Below are positions 38,398-51,842 of a DNA stretch of 64,000 bases, one piece after another (within the stretch, counting starts at the first letter, position 1; every line of letters begins with the position of its first letter). Both the position numbers and the translations under genes were made by a program. The notes under the pieces were generated by a model that was not told the DNA's origin, searched no databases, and worked only from the letters and a program-made list of their open reading frames with translations. This DNA comes from Artemia franciscana. Its lineage: Eukaryota; Arthropoda; Branchiopoda; Anostraca; Artemiidae. The stretch lies in the NCBI RefSeq assembly GCF_032884065.1, contig NC_088867.1:27895507-27959506 (forward strand). The letters run 5' to 3'.

Positions 38398-39009
38398 AAG
38401 ATGGAAACAGAACAGAACAAAGACACTGATTTTAGCATAAAATCTACTGAAGAATTTAGAGAACGAGAAAATCAGGTTTTTGGAAGATTGCCCAATATTA
38501 GCTTACACTCTGGAGAGCTTCCTATGCAGAAAAGCTCTTATATAATAGATGAAGACCTGATTGGACATGGAAAAATTCCAAAAAAGAAATTTTTTGAAGA
38601 ACGAGACTTTAAAATACCTAGCTCAGTCCCTACCAAGAAGAAACGTTTTGTAAAGAGGGATCCACAAAAATGGAAACTATATTCACTTGAAAATGTAGAC
38701 ATCTCAGAAAAATCGAACAAGTTTGCAGCATACTCGTTTCTAGATGAAGTGAACAAGAGGAAAAGAAAAACTGCAACAGAAGATTCAGAAGTTAAATTTG
38801 AGAAAATTGTGTTTAAGAAGCCAAAAAGGCTCCCAGATGAAGTTGAGGAGTCAAAAGGTGAAATTTCAATGCAAGAAGCTACACGAAAGCATGTAAAAGC
38901 TGCTTTTGAATTTCGGCAGATAAAATGTAAAGGAAGCACAGAAAACAAATCGATTTTGACAACAAAAGAACTTCTCCTTGATCACTTAATAACAAAAGAA
39001 GAAGAGTAA
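38398..39009 (+). CDS. TSSC4: TSSC4-like U5 snRNP assembly factor
   Basis: The 202-codon frame (ATG at 38401, TAA at 39007) matches the TSSC4 family. Residues 11-30 'FSIKSTEEFRERENQVFGRL' fit the N-terminal box. Residues 85-99 'KRDPQKWKLYSLENV' fit the signature HPE(R/K)WTKYSLEDV box. Residues 105-116 'SNKFAAYSFLDE' fit the S..SN..AA..FL box, and 'EKIVFKKPKRL' (134-144) fits the last conserved basic box. In mammals TSSC4 binds the U5 snRNP and helps assemble the tri-snRNP; a nuclear location fits the many lysine and arginine clusters. It is shorter than the human protein (about 330 residues). TTTTATAG just before the ATG suggests a 5' untranslated exon. An AATAAA lies 308 bases past the stop. 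The open frame is uninterrupted, and its adenine-rich codon use differs from the repeats around it. Confidence 0.88.
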   Translation, partial: KMETEQNKDTDFSIKSTEEFRERENQVFGRLPNISLHSGELPMQKSSYIIDEDLIGHGKIPKKKFFEERDFKIPSSVPTKKKRFVKRDPQKWKLYSLENVDISEKSNKFAAYSFLDEVNKRKRKTATEDSEVKFEKIVFKKPKRLPDEVEESKGEISMQEATRKHVKAAFEFRQIKCKGSTENKSILTTKELLLDHLITKEEE

Positions 39010-39316
39010 TAAGGGTGGAAAATCAGTGAATTCCTATTTCTGATATATTTCGTTAGCTCTTTGGCTTTAGAATTACAGTTTTGAAATGCTGCCTCTGTGT
39101 ATAAGCAACGACTGACATGCACATGTCAGTTGTACAGAAAATAGCTTATATTTTATCTGGGGTGTCAATTGGGGTACTCAAGGTACTGGCCCTGCTAGAT
39201 TTTTTGACCCCTTTCTAGATTTTGAAAAATATTTTTTCTGGGGCATTTTCGTTGAAAAAAAATCCTTCTCTCCTCTAGATTCAGGGTAATTGACGCCATT
39301 GCGTTTTATCATTGGA

Positions 39317-39322
39317 AATAAA
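39317..39322 (+). promoter_or_regulatory. Possible polyadenylation signal of the TSSC4-like gene
   Basis: AATAAA 308 bases downstream of the stop codon, the first good match on this strand. It is inferred from position only; such hexamers are common in AT-rich DNA. Confidence 0.45.
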
Positions 39323-39709
39323 GCTAACTATTAATCTTGAACCTACTAATCAATTCAAAGTCAGGTACTTTTCATAATGATGCAGTCTGTCAATTGATTC
39401 ATTGCTCCCTGAAGTTTACTTTATGAGACTGAACTGCTTTTTTAAGCTTGCTTACAGTTTCACGTTGTTGTCAAAGTGTAATAATCTATGCCTAAGGATT
39501 CAGTAACAGTTGATAATTGTCCATTGAAATATCTACAGTGTGATGCTGAAGAGTTTCGTATTATGAATTGCTGCATGCAGGTGGCTGTTTTCGTTGAAAA
39601 GTTGAAGTTGAAACTCAACATTTCTCAAAGCTTATTTTTAATCACTTCTGGTAACTTATGTGATGTTTTGCATTATTTTTTAAATCATTAACATTGAATT
39701 ATGTCTTGA

Positions 39710-39872
39710 CAAAATCCACGAAAAGCATACCTTGCCTTTCTTAACAAAACAAGGGACTTGCTGGCAGGCATAGGACACGTCATTTCAAATTCACAGCAAA
39801 TGATTGAGCAACTACTTAAGCTCTCCCATAACATTGACGGGTGTAACAAAAGCAGAAAACCCTTCTACCCAA
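39710..39872 (+). CDS. Candidate internal exon of an unrecognised gene
   Basis: The open frame reads 'RKAYLAFLNKTRDLLAGIGH', 'VISNSQQMIEQLLKLSHNID' and 'GCNKSRKPFYPS'. It is amphipathic and helix-like, unlike the low-complexity frames nearby. A TGA lies immediately upstream (39707-39709). GAAAAG at 39720-39725 could be an acceptor, and CCCAA|GTAAGG at 39872/39873 is a good donor. No family was recognised. It could be an orphan exon of a gene whose other exons are elsewhere, or chance. Confidence 0.3.
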
Positions 39873-41076
39873 GTAAGGTGGTAATAGACCCCTCCTTTGG
39901 TCATCCTGGTCACAATGTGAGTGGGTTTTTGGATACCCCTTGTAACTTAAATTGTACTGCAATTTTTCTTCTGCTTAGTCTGAATCGCATCTGAAAAAGA
40001 AAGGATCAAGAAAAATGATAAACCTCATTTCTAATTGCAGGTGGGATTCCAATAATACCCCAAAGCATCTGGGAAATTAATTTCGAAAAGAACATTTTGG
40101 CTGCATCAGGCTCCCCCTCCCCATAGAATATATAGACACACAGATGAACAATGTATCTACACACGGGGAAGCCCGTCGCCCCTTCCCTCTGAGGGAGAGT
40201 TGGGAATCAAGGCGTAGACATGCTTTTTGTTTTCTACATTTGACCACAGACCTCTCTCCATGAAACCGTCCCCACCGCCTGCCCTCAAGAGGTCTAACCT
40301 ATGTGTGCTAATGTTTATCCATCACAAAGAAGTATTGAAATGAACTGTTGCTTTTCTTGCATGAACAAATTTAGGATTTTTTACCTTTGGGTTCTGCATA
40401 AAACGACTGCAATGTGTTGAGATGCAAATATTTGAGCTAAAAATGTTCTGCTTGATACCCACATTTATGATGAACATTTTAGAATGAAAGAAATCTTAGG
40501 ATTAAAGACATAAAAACCTAATAATATTTTGCTCATAGTAAGCAGTCTTGGACTAGTTTACATTTTTTGTTTTTCAATTATCTTTATTGGTTACCTTCTG
40601 GATCCGATTTCGTTTGATATACAGTGACTTAGATTATTTAATCTCAATATTTTTCTAAATAGTAACTGAAATAAGTATTTTTTTAGTTGTTTCAGTGGCT
40701 ATTGAATTATGTTATTATCCTAATTTATTCACTCTGTCCATAAAACCATAAAAAAAATAATGCGAGATCAATGTAAACAAAAATCTCAGGCATTTTTGTT
40801 TTCTTTTACTTAAAGGATCTGCTAAACAAACCGCCAAAAAAATGAAAAATTATTTTATTGTCTTTTTCCTCTTTTTTTGAAGATAACCCAACTGTAACTA
40901 TATCTAGTCTGGGGCCTACTTGTTGCAAGAGAGCACGGGTTTCATTTTAGGGAGTAAGGGAGAAGACATTTCGATTTTTTGGGAAATTCAATAGACCAAC
41001 TCTAACGGGTATCTTTTTCATCTTTGTGCAAGTATACTAAAATGGAAAGTGCTTGAAGAGGAAAAACTTACTCTAG
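39873..41076. other. No feature seen
   Basis: Unremarkable AT-rich sequence with a slightly GC-richer, C-rich patch at 40100-40300 that holds no convincing frame. Confidence 0.4.
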
Positions 41077-41333
41077 AGTGTCTTGATTTGTAAAGTAAGT
41101 GTATTCTTCTGTATGATTTAACAGTATTTTGCCCATGATTCCCTTTTTCTAACATAATTTGTTACCCTGACGTATTTTTTACCTGTACTAGAGAAAAACA
41201 ATGGGTAGTACCTGATTGAGTGAGCTTTACGTTTTGAATATTATCTCCATTTATCGCGCTTGCTATGTCTTGTTTTGTGTAAAAGTATTTAAGAAATAAA
41301 GTAAATTCGTTCTAGAAAAATGATTTCATGTTT
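41077..41333 (+). repeat. Direct repeat copy 1 (about 257 bp) of a TRIM/LTR-like pair
   Basis: It begins AGTGTCTTGATTTGTAAAGT and ends AAAAATGATTTCATGTTT. It is nearly identical to 42399-42656, with only a few substitutions and one T-run length change. It contains AAGAAATAAAGTAAA near its right end (possible polyadenylation signal) and starts and ends with TG...CA one or two bases inside the shared limits, as LTRs do. Confidence 0.85.
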
Positions 41334-42398
41334 TTTCCATAAAATAAAGGAACGCATGGCTTTGGCTTACTGTGGTACGATCAAGATTCCAGGGTTAGGA
41401 AGAGGTCCAATTATGGAGATGATCTCTGCACAGCCCTATTTGGCAGGATGTTATGTCGAGCTGTAAAATATGAGAAGTCTAAATGTACTGTAGAAAAGTA
41501 ACTTTTTTTTCTATAAAATAAGGGAAGCAGAGATGGTACTAAAAGGTTTGGAAAATAATAAGGTTACATTTTCTGATACTATGTCAATGATGGTTAGAAA
41601 TGTAGTAGACATAAGGTGGAAAAATTATAAATATTATTATGATAGAGGGAAAGTATGTAGTGATTTTAGAAAAAGTTCAGTTAAGTCCTTGCTTAAGAAA
41701 GGCGATAAGAGAGTAACCTTTGTAAGGACGGATCCTTTACCAAGATATTGCTAGGGGGCAAATTGCTTAGCCTGATGATACTTTTTATCGTTTTTTTTTT
41801 GCTCAAAATTATAATAACCAATAAATATATGAACTCACCCCTTTAGTAGGGGAGTTCATTTTATCGCCCACTTCCCTAGATTTTGGAAAACACATTCTGT
41901 TTGGATGTTTTCATTGGAAATGCATTTTTGGTATTTTTGTTTAGAAAAAATTGGATAAAAACGAAATTGCCCTTCCCTCTAGATTTTGAAAATACATTTT
42001 GCCTCCCCTCCCTACTCTTTATAAATTGAAGCCACTGCCCTCAAGTCCAGGAGTCTCTAGATGATGAACAGGCATTTATCAGCAGATGGATAGTATTCAG
42101 TGAAGGTTTTAACTTTAGTGTTAAATTAAAGAATAAAAAAAAATTCAACAAAAGTGAAGAGCAACATCAAAACTTTAAATGAGTAGTTGTTAACCCCTCT
42201 AAGTTTTCGAAGTCAAACGGGTCACAGTTAATATAAAAAGAAGTAGTCAAATGTATGGAGCACACAAGTTATAATGAATAACACAATTTTATAAAAAAGA
42301 ACAAAGACACCAGAAATGAAAGTTTGGCTGCCGTCTCCAAAGAGGACAGAGTGTCGTTTGCGATTTCTGAAAACTCCAGTTATTCTTATAAAGTACCC
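41334..42398 (+). other. Sequence between the 257-bp direct repeats
   Basis: About 1.07 kb. Two small frames follow TATAAAATAAAGG- and TATAAAATAAGGG-like strings. One is at 41346-41466 ('MALAYCGTIKIPGLGRGPIM', then 'EMISAQPYLAGCYVEL'). The other is at 41533-41754 (73 codons, ending 'KKGDKRVTFVRTDPLPRYC'). Neither resembles gag, protease, reverse transcriptase or any protein I can name. No primer-binding site was recognised after the left repeat. Confidence 0.35.
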
Positions 42399-42656
42399 AG
42401 TGTCTTGATTTGTAAAGTAAGTGTATTCTTCTGTATGACTTAGCAGTATTTTGCCCATGATTCCCTTTTTCTAACATAATTTGTTACCCTGACGTATTTT
42501 TTTACCTGTACTAGAGAAAAACAATGGGTAGTACCTGATTGAGTGAGCTTTACGTTTTGAATATCATCTCCATTTATCGCGCTTGCTGTGTCTTGTTTTG
42601 TGTAAAAGTATTTAAGAAATAAAGTAAATTCGTTCTAGAAAAATGATTTCATGTTT
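42399..42656 (+). repeat. Direct repeat copy 2 (about 258 bp) of a TRIM/LTR-like pair
   Basis: Matches 41077-41333. It is followed at once by ACAAATGATAGTTAGAAATG, which resembles GTCAATGATGGTTAGAAATG at 41584, inside the interval between the two copies. Confidence 0.85.
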
Positions 42657-45062
42657 GACAAATGATAGTTAGAAATGTAGTGTCAATATTCCTTACATAA
42701 TATCAATAATTTCTTTTAAATAAAGGAAACATTTTAGTCCGAAAATTGTATATATAAAAAAAAAGTCCTAAGAGTTTGAGTAGTTTTTTTTAATTTTTAC
42801 ATGCTTCAGTCTTTAAAAAAAATGTTAAAAATGAACGTTTGAAGGCAGAATGAAGCAAAGAATGAATTGTTAGCCTAAAATGGGACTATTCAGTTAGTTT
42901 TTTTTCTGTTTTTAAACAAAAAGCCGTGGCTAAGGAATCAGGAGAGCTAGTTTTTTTCGAACTGACATCAACCTTACTGTCACCCCACTTTATATTAATC
43001 CGAGGGCTGAATTTGTATTTACGAAAAAGGGCGAGTTTTTCGCACATTTCACGGTTTAAACCCTTTTCATCGCATTTTTGTACCTTGGGTTTTGCTTTGG
43101 CTCAAGGTATATATCCTCTAGCTGTCAAGCTGATCAGACAGAACATGGTTTTCTACGCTCTTTTTCATAGGATGGGGGTAATGTTGTGCTTTGAGGTTCA
43201 GGGTGCCAGCTTGATGCGTTTTGGGCCGCTCGAAGGTCAAAAACATATCTCATGCACTTGTTTCCTTTTGGCAAACAATATTTGTGCTCTGAGGTCCCTT
43301 TGGCCCAGGTATATGTCCTATAAGTTTCAAGCTATCGTGAGAAAAATAATTGTTTCGACACTTGCACTCTTTTATTGAACATTTTCAGCGCGTTACAGTC
43401 CTATTGACTGGGGTTAGAGGCACAGTAAGTTTCAAGTAGATCAGACATTAAACGCAAATTTCGTTCACTCACACCCTTCTGGCAAAATCTATTGCCTTTT
43501 GGAATCCTCTTGGCTTTGAACTCGATTGAAAGAAAAAGTTAAAACTTGAAGAGTATTTTAAGTCTTGGAACGCATTTTTGTCCGTATCAGGAAGCCAAGG
43601 CTGTTTTTTTATACAAATACAATAACTGTTTTTTTACTTTTTTTTTAATTATTTGGCAATAGGGTTAGATTAAACTGGTTCGTTATTATGGTTTCTATAA
43701 TAAAACAGTTGCATTTTCTTCTTCTTTTTTATTTACCTGTTATCCATTTTTTTTTTTTTTTGCTACGAATTCTATATTTTGATGATTTCATATTACTTAG
43801 GGTTAGAGTCGTTTCTAGGGTTGGTAGTGCTGAGGCAAAATCAATTACGGTACCACCCTGAATGTCCCCCCATCCGTGGTGCCCCACCCAGCCATGGTGC
43901 CCATGGTAGCTTGTACCGGTTACCTTTGAACGGGGGGGGGGGCTCAGGGTAGTATAAGGCCCCTTCTTGTATTGCTAAATATGAATAAATACTTGTAGTT
44001 TCAGGTTTATCCACGAGAAAGAATGCTTGTTTTGAGCTGATTAAAATGCGCAACATCAAAACTTTGAAGCCTGCTTGCGCCTGGGCTGTAAAGGCTAGTG
44101 ATCCTCACAATTCTTGAGGAGGATATTTTTGGACGTAGGTGCATTTTTACCAAATGTTGAATGCACCCTACCACTTTTGACTATGATCGCTACAGAGGCA
44201 AGCTTCCTCAGTGGATGCCAATCTTACAAGATAAATCCAAAAAATACTAATAAAAAATGTTTTGTTTCGCGTTTCATTTATTTTTTCTTAGTAACTTCTA
44301 TTAATCTTGTGTTTGACTTGTTTTATGGCTGTATTTCTGTTTGTTTCAGAATATAATATTGCCATTTACTTTTCTTTGCAGAATTTTTCTTGTATTTTTT
44401 TGTTTATTTGTTACACAAAATATTATACGATCTCTTAGTCTGAGCTGAAAGGAAATAAAAGTTAAGATGGTAGGGCAGTTTTTACAGACGAAGGACATCA
44501 GGTTTTCAAAAGACATGCTTTATTTCAGTTTAGCTGGGACTAGACTGTAAGCAGAACATTCTGGAACAGGGGTAGTATGACGGCTTTAGAAAAGACTTAA
44601 AGGGAGGAGCAACCTCATCCGAGAAGTTTGCTTAAATGGGATTTGATTTAATCCAATTGGATAGAGTAAGGAGGTAAGCTCTGAATCAGTAGGGCGGAGA
44701 AGAAGTTTACGTAGTGGTGTTAACCTCTGGTGGCTTGATGCAGTGATAACCTGCCAATAGTTGTGGTATCCTCTATAAACATAACCATACCACCTTCACC
44801 TTTTTTTTTATAAACCTACGCAATTGAATTTAACAAGAACCTAAACCCACCCTTACGCAATTCTTTTTGAAAAATTTAGCATTTTTTCTGAAAAATAAAA
44901 TAGTGATTTTCTACGGAATAAAAAAAATCCTTTCAGAGCTTAATCAAAGTGAATTACTTCTAATAAAATTAATGGATATTGAATAAAAATACTTAAAAAG
45001 AGGTTAGATAAAGGATCATCTATAAAAAATTTGCGATTATTTGTTTTCTTTTTTTTTCACAG
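42657..45062. other. No firm gene; degenerate repeat near 43080-43480
   Basis: A 150-codon frame at 42926-43378 has no recognisable motif. It spans imperfectly repeated blocks (GGCTCAAGGTATATATCC, GGCCCAGGTATATGTCC, AAGTTTCAAGCTATCGTGA, AAGTTTCAAGTAGATCAGA), so it is more likely a repeat-derived frame than a gene. The rest is AT-rich without features. Confidence 0.4.
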
Positions 45063-45193
45063 AAGGTACTTCATTATCTGGTCATAAAAAAGAAATTGTT
45101 ATAGACTCCACGATTAATAGTGTACCAGCCAAAGCTGGTGCTTTACGTTCTGTTTTTTGGGTTATATTGTTAATACTTAGATTTTTACAATAG
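45063..45193 (+). CDS. Candidate exon with hydrophobic end, unrecognised
   Basis: A strong acceptor (TTTTCTTTTTTTTTCACAG) precedes a frame reading 'GTSLSGHKKEIVIDSTINSV' and 'PAKAGALRSVFWVILLILRF', ending LQ and TAG at 45191-45193. The final 15 residues are hydrophobic, like a membrane segment. It could be the last coding exon of an unknown membrane protein or a chance frame. Nothing else of such a gene was found. Confidence 0.28.
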
Positions 45194-45596
45194 GTCTAAG
45201 TTTGCTTGGATTTAACCAGAATTTTCTGAAAATAGATAGACTCTTAGTTTCACCATTCTAGTCATCTAAAAAACAGTTAGAACTACACTTGTTAGTATCC
45301 AGAAAAAAATTATATAATGTTGTATCATTTGGGTAAAAATTTGTACCATTCCTATTAGTCTTTATAACTAATCACATAATCTTTCTGGGAATCGCTGGAT
45401 GCCAATGGTTGTTCTTTCTTTCTTTAGATGGACCTGAATTTACTCACTCGTCAGCTTTCCTTATTTGTTTTTTGCTATTATTTATTGTTTATCTTGTTTG
45501 CAAATAACAGTTGCCAGAAACAGTTTACTAAACTAAAGGAAAGATGATCAGGGTGATGTATATTCAGTCACACTATTATCCTCTTGATCTGTGTTT
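45194..45596. other. No feature seen
   Basis: AT-rich sequence without recognised content. Confidence 0.4.
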
Positions 45597-45775
45597 ACTA
45601 ACAGTTTTTTACTGTTTTAAAATGTAGAATTAAGAAAAAGTGTCAAACTTTAGCGTAAAGAGCGGGGTGTTGAGGAGGAAAAGTCCCTTTCAAATACGGA
45701 GTAATTTCTGTTCGTTTTAAGTTTTAATGTCGCTCCTTACTTTCCTTTAAAAAAAACTCGTTTTTTTGTTTAATA
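45597..45775. repeat. Half-hairpin fragment of the dispersed foldback repeat
   Basis: CAGTTTTTTACTGTTTTAAA, CTTTAGCGTAAAGAGCGGGG, GTTGAGGAGGAAAAG, ACGGAGTAATTTCTGTTCG and ATGTCGCTCCTTACTTTC match the right arm of the 28.2-kb hairpin. The left arm is absent. Confidence 0.85.
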
Positions 45776-47639
45776 ACTATTGAAACTGAATTTTAGCTTC
45801 AATGACATTAGTCGATAATTGAAGCTGAGTAGATAGCGGAGATAGTAAGAAAAAGGCCAACATTATTAAGTGGTTGGGGATTCATTTGGGGATATTGAAT
45901 ATGGTCATATTCAGACAACGGTGGAGGAGAATCATCTCCTAATTAGATACCAGGAAAAAACAACATTAAAACGGGCGTGATGGTAAACAGTCCAAGATGT
46001 AAGTAAACCCTTGCTGTATATTTTTGGGAATGCTTTGCTCACCCTCCGAATTAGTCATGTCCCTTGGCTCGGAAATTTAAAATTAGGTGTGTATTTGAAT
46101 TTACAAGGTAAGGAAACTACGACGTCTATGATCTCTGATGTCTATAATCTACTTTCACAATCATTCTTTCCTATGGTCAGGTAAGTTTTCTTGTCATGCA
46201 AAATGTACAAGTGTAAATTTGTCGGATTTCCAACTTTTTCCTGATGTAAATTAAAAACGAGATATCAATGACTTGATACAATATGCTACAATATCTATGA
46301 TAAAATATGATAAAAAACAATATGATAAACAATATGATAAAAACTTGCTACAATATCTTTGAAGCAGATATTCTTGGAAGTGTCGTGGCTCACGTCCCAA
46401 AGTGGCTTTCTTGGTCGACTTTTACGAATTACCAGTAAAGTTAAACACGAAAGTTGATTTTCTTTCATGATTTAGCATTATAGACCCGTCCGATGTTCTA
46501 GTTTTTCCGAACAAACTAAGCAAGCTCAACATCGTTGAAATACTTTGACCAAACATTAAGTTTCTAGTTTAAAAGCAAAAATCTTTTGATTCGGATATGC
46601 AAAATCAGGACCGTTTATACCCCTATCCCTACAAACTAAAAAACATCATTAGTGTTATTTGGTCGAGAAATGTTAAATTGCTTCAATATATGCTTTTTTT
46701 TTTGCTATGCTTCTTTTAAGCTCTCTCACTGTCGACCAAGTGAGTTGTTTAGTATACACTGCTTCCTTTAACTTGGAATCTGTATACGAAATGCACTACT
46801 TACTTATAATATAAATAGGAGCCACAATGGTAATCAATCAATCAGTCTGGATAACCAAACATAAAAAGCCACTTGTTCCTTCTTTTAATTGCTTCAAGCA
46901 CTAAGAAAGAAGCTTTTAATGACAGCATAAAAGGAAAAGTGCACGGCATTGCCTAATAACACATGCTATTTGTCGTCTAATGTAAATTAGTATCTCTATA
47001 AAAGCAATAGCCTTTTCCTCGGTTTTGGTGCAGTTTTCACATTAAAATGCTACAGAAAAATACCGCTCGACAAAGCCGTTAAACTACTATTGATTTCAGT
47101 AACAGCTAATGTAAATACTACTTCAAATGCTTTTCCTGTTGTCTTTGTTGTTTAGTTGACGTTTGAGCGAATGAACTGCTCTTATACGTGCGATTCTCTT
47201 TTAAAACTTAGGCTTATGAAGCTATGTCACTTTGAAAAATACACATAAAATTTTGGCACAGGTCACGTCAACACTTAAGATATCTAGGGAGAGTACTAAG
47301 ACGTTGTACAGAGTGTTCTTGCTTAAATCACAGGCACTAGTATATATATCAAACCTCTATTCTGCTAATATTGCTTAAAATATCAGTGGAAAGAAACATA
47401 CTCAGATTTTAAGTATACAAGAAGAAATAGATAAATAAAAGGTCAATATAAAATAAATAGAAGTTGATGCAGTTACTACAATTAAAGCATCTATAAAAGG
47501 AAACATATTTACGAAATAGAAATGTCAATATGAATATAAAAGTCAATACAATATAACTTTAAAAAAAAAATCAGAGAATGTTATGCGAATTACAACTTTT
47601 TATATACTTGGTAAACAACAATATAGTCTTTCTATGGAC
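45776..47639. other. No feature seen
   Basis: AT-rich sequence. Short ATATGATAAAA-type repetition lies around 46270-46350. Nothing else is supported. Confidence 0.4.
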
Positions 47640-48350
47640 TCACTTAGGGGACTTAGCCTGACCTAGGATTGCTCTCATTGTAAATGTGCCGAAAAATTTT
47701 ATAATTTGGTTTCTAAACAAATTTCTTTGTACTTCATATTTTGTGCACTTCATGAGAATATGCCTAACATCATCATACTTATTACAAATATCACAGAAGC
47801 GCGAGCTGACTCTCCCCCATTTATATAAAACTGAACGCGTTTTGGCAAGACCTGTCCTCCATCTAAAAATAGTAATAGCAAGAGATCTAACATCATGCAC
47901 AAGTCCATCAGGTGGTGCCTTATAGTCATAAAGTTTAAAAATTGGATTTATGCAACTTCTAATAAAATTATTGGTCTCTCTGTCACATGACACCTTATAA
48001 ATACATGCAAAACATTCATTTTGAGTGGGTTTTACACTTATACTCTGACAATTAAAATACCCCGCTTTGCCATTATATCAGTAGATTCATTTCCAGCAAT
48101 TCCCACATAAGCTGGAACCCAGACTAGAAATATATCATTTCCCACAAGCTCTAACGACCTAACTGTTTGGTGGATAATACAAACCTAATTCACGACTAGG
48201 TTCATGCTCATTCATCAGGAACTTATGGGCTGATGCTGATTCAGAGCGTATCATCCAACTCCGGGCATACCCATATGACTTAATAAATTCCAATGCCTTA
48301 TATATAGCAATCATCTCAATTGCTTTTCCTATTTGGGCTGTTCTTTTTCT
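47640..48350 (-). pseudogene. LINE 3' part: RNase H and cysteine/histidine-rich tail
   Basis: Reading down the minus strand, 'AIEMIAIYKALEFIKSYGYA' then 'RSESASAHKFL' and 'VWVPAYVGIAGNESTDIMAK' follow the RNase H domain of I/Jockey-type elements (E...A...AL, then the D(S)...SA step, here with E in place of D, then WVP.H.GI.GNE.AD). A tail of 117 open codons (47640-47993) comes next: 'RWRTGLAKTRSVLYKWG' and 'CDICNKYDDVRHILMKC', a C-x2-C-x8-H-x4-C knuckle typical of these elements. A frame break lies inside the RNase H near 48175. The reverse transcriptase itself is missing. The catalytic changes and the break make it inactive. Confidence 0.8.
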
Positions 48351-48589
48351 GAGTTAATATTTAAGAGCTACCTGAATGATCTTAAGTTCTCAGTCAAAAT
48401 AGATGGCATTTATTCAATCACAATTCATAGAACAAATGAAGGAATTCCGAATACACGTGTGATCGTGTCCAATATTTTGTGGTGGGATTTAAAGTATTTT
48501 TTACACTTCATGTTCTTACATATAAAATCGTAGTATGCTTGGGTTAATATCTAATATTTGCATTGTTGTTCAGCTTGATAAATTCTTAT

Positions 48590-48870
48590 GTGAGGCCTAA
48601 GAGCTCCTTTTTGGATTGACTACCCTAGGCCTACTTTTTGTTGTTGTTTAGGCTAGCCTAAGTAAACTCACATTTCGTCATATTAGTAAATAGCCTATGT
48701 ATTTTACCTTTTTTATGAAATAGTTGAAAACAAAAAGAATAGCCTAGGCTTAGGCTTCAATTAGGTTTCTAATTTCATGTTCTTTCCTAATAATATGGTT
48801 ACTCTTCTGACAATATAGACCATCCTCCCTTTTTCCTAGATGTAGCTCTAGGATAGGCCTAGGCTAAAGA
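48590..48870. repeat. Cluster of TAGGCCTA/TAGCCTA-like motifs
   Basis: About ten overlapping or nearby copies of AGGCCTA, TAGGCTA, TAGCCTA and CCTAGG within 280 bases, for example TAGGCTAGCCTAAG and TAGCCTAGGCTTAGGC. The meaning is unknown. Confidence 0.55.
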
Positions 48871-48983
48871 GGGGACATCCAGCACAAACATCAAATTAGA
48901 AGAACATTAGGGAAATCTTTTCAGAAGATGGTGAAAACCAATTTGAATGAATATTTTGGCCTATGTCTAATGACTGTCCTAAA

Positions 48984-48991
48984 CAAACCAT
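48984..48991. repeat. Target-site duplication, left copy (CAAACCAT)
   Basis: CAAACCAT directly precedes the left terminus of the 8.67-kb element and is repeated exactly after its right terminus at 57664-57671. Confidence 0.85.

Positions 48992-51842
<2,851 letters not shown>

Noticed and set aside
41079-42651. Calling the direct-repeat pair a proven LTR retrotransposon
   Set aside because: No primer-binding site, polypurine tract or target duplication could be shown. A plain tandem duplication remains possible.
42926-43378. A 150-codon open frame
   Set aside because: No motif, no splice or start context, and it overlaps imperfectly repeated blocks. It was judged a repeat-derived frame.
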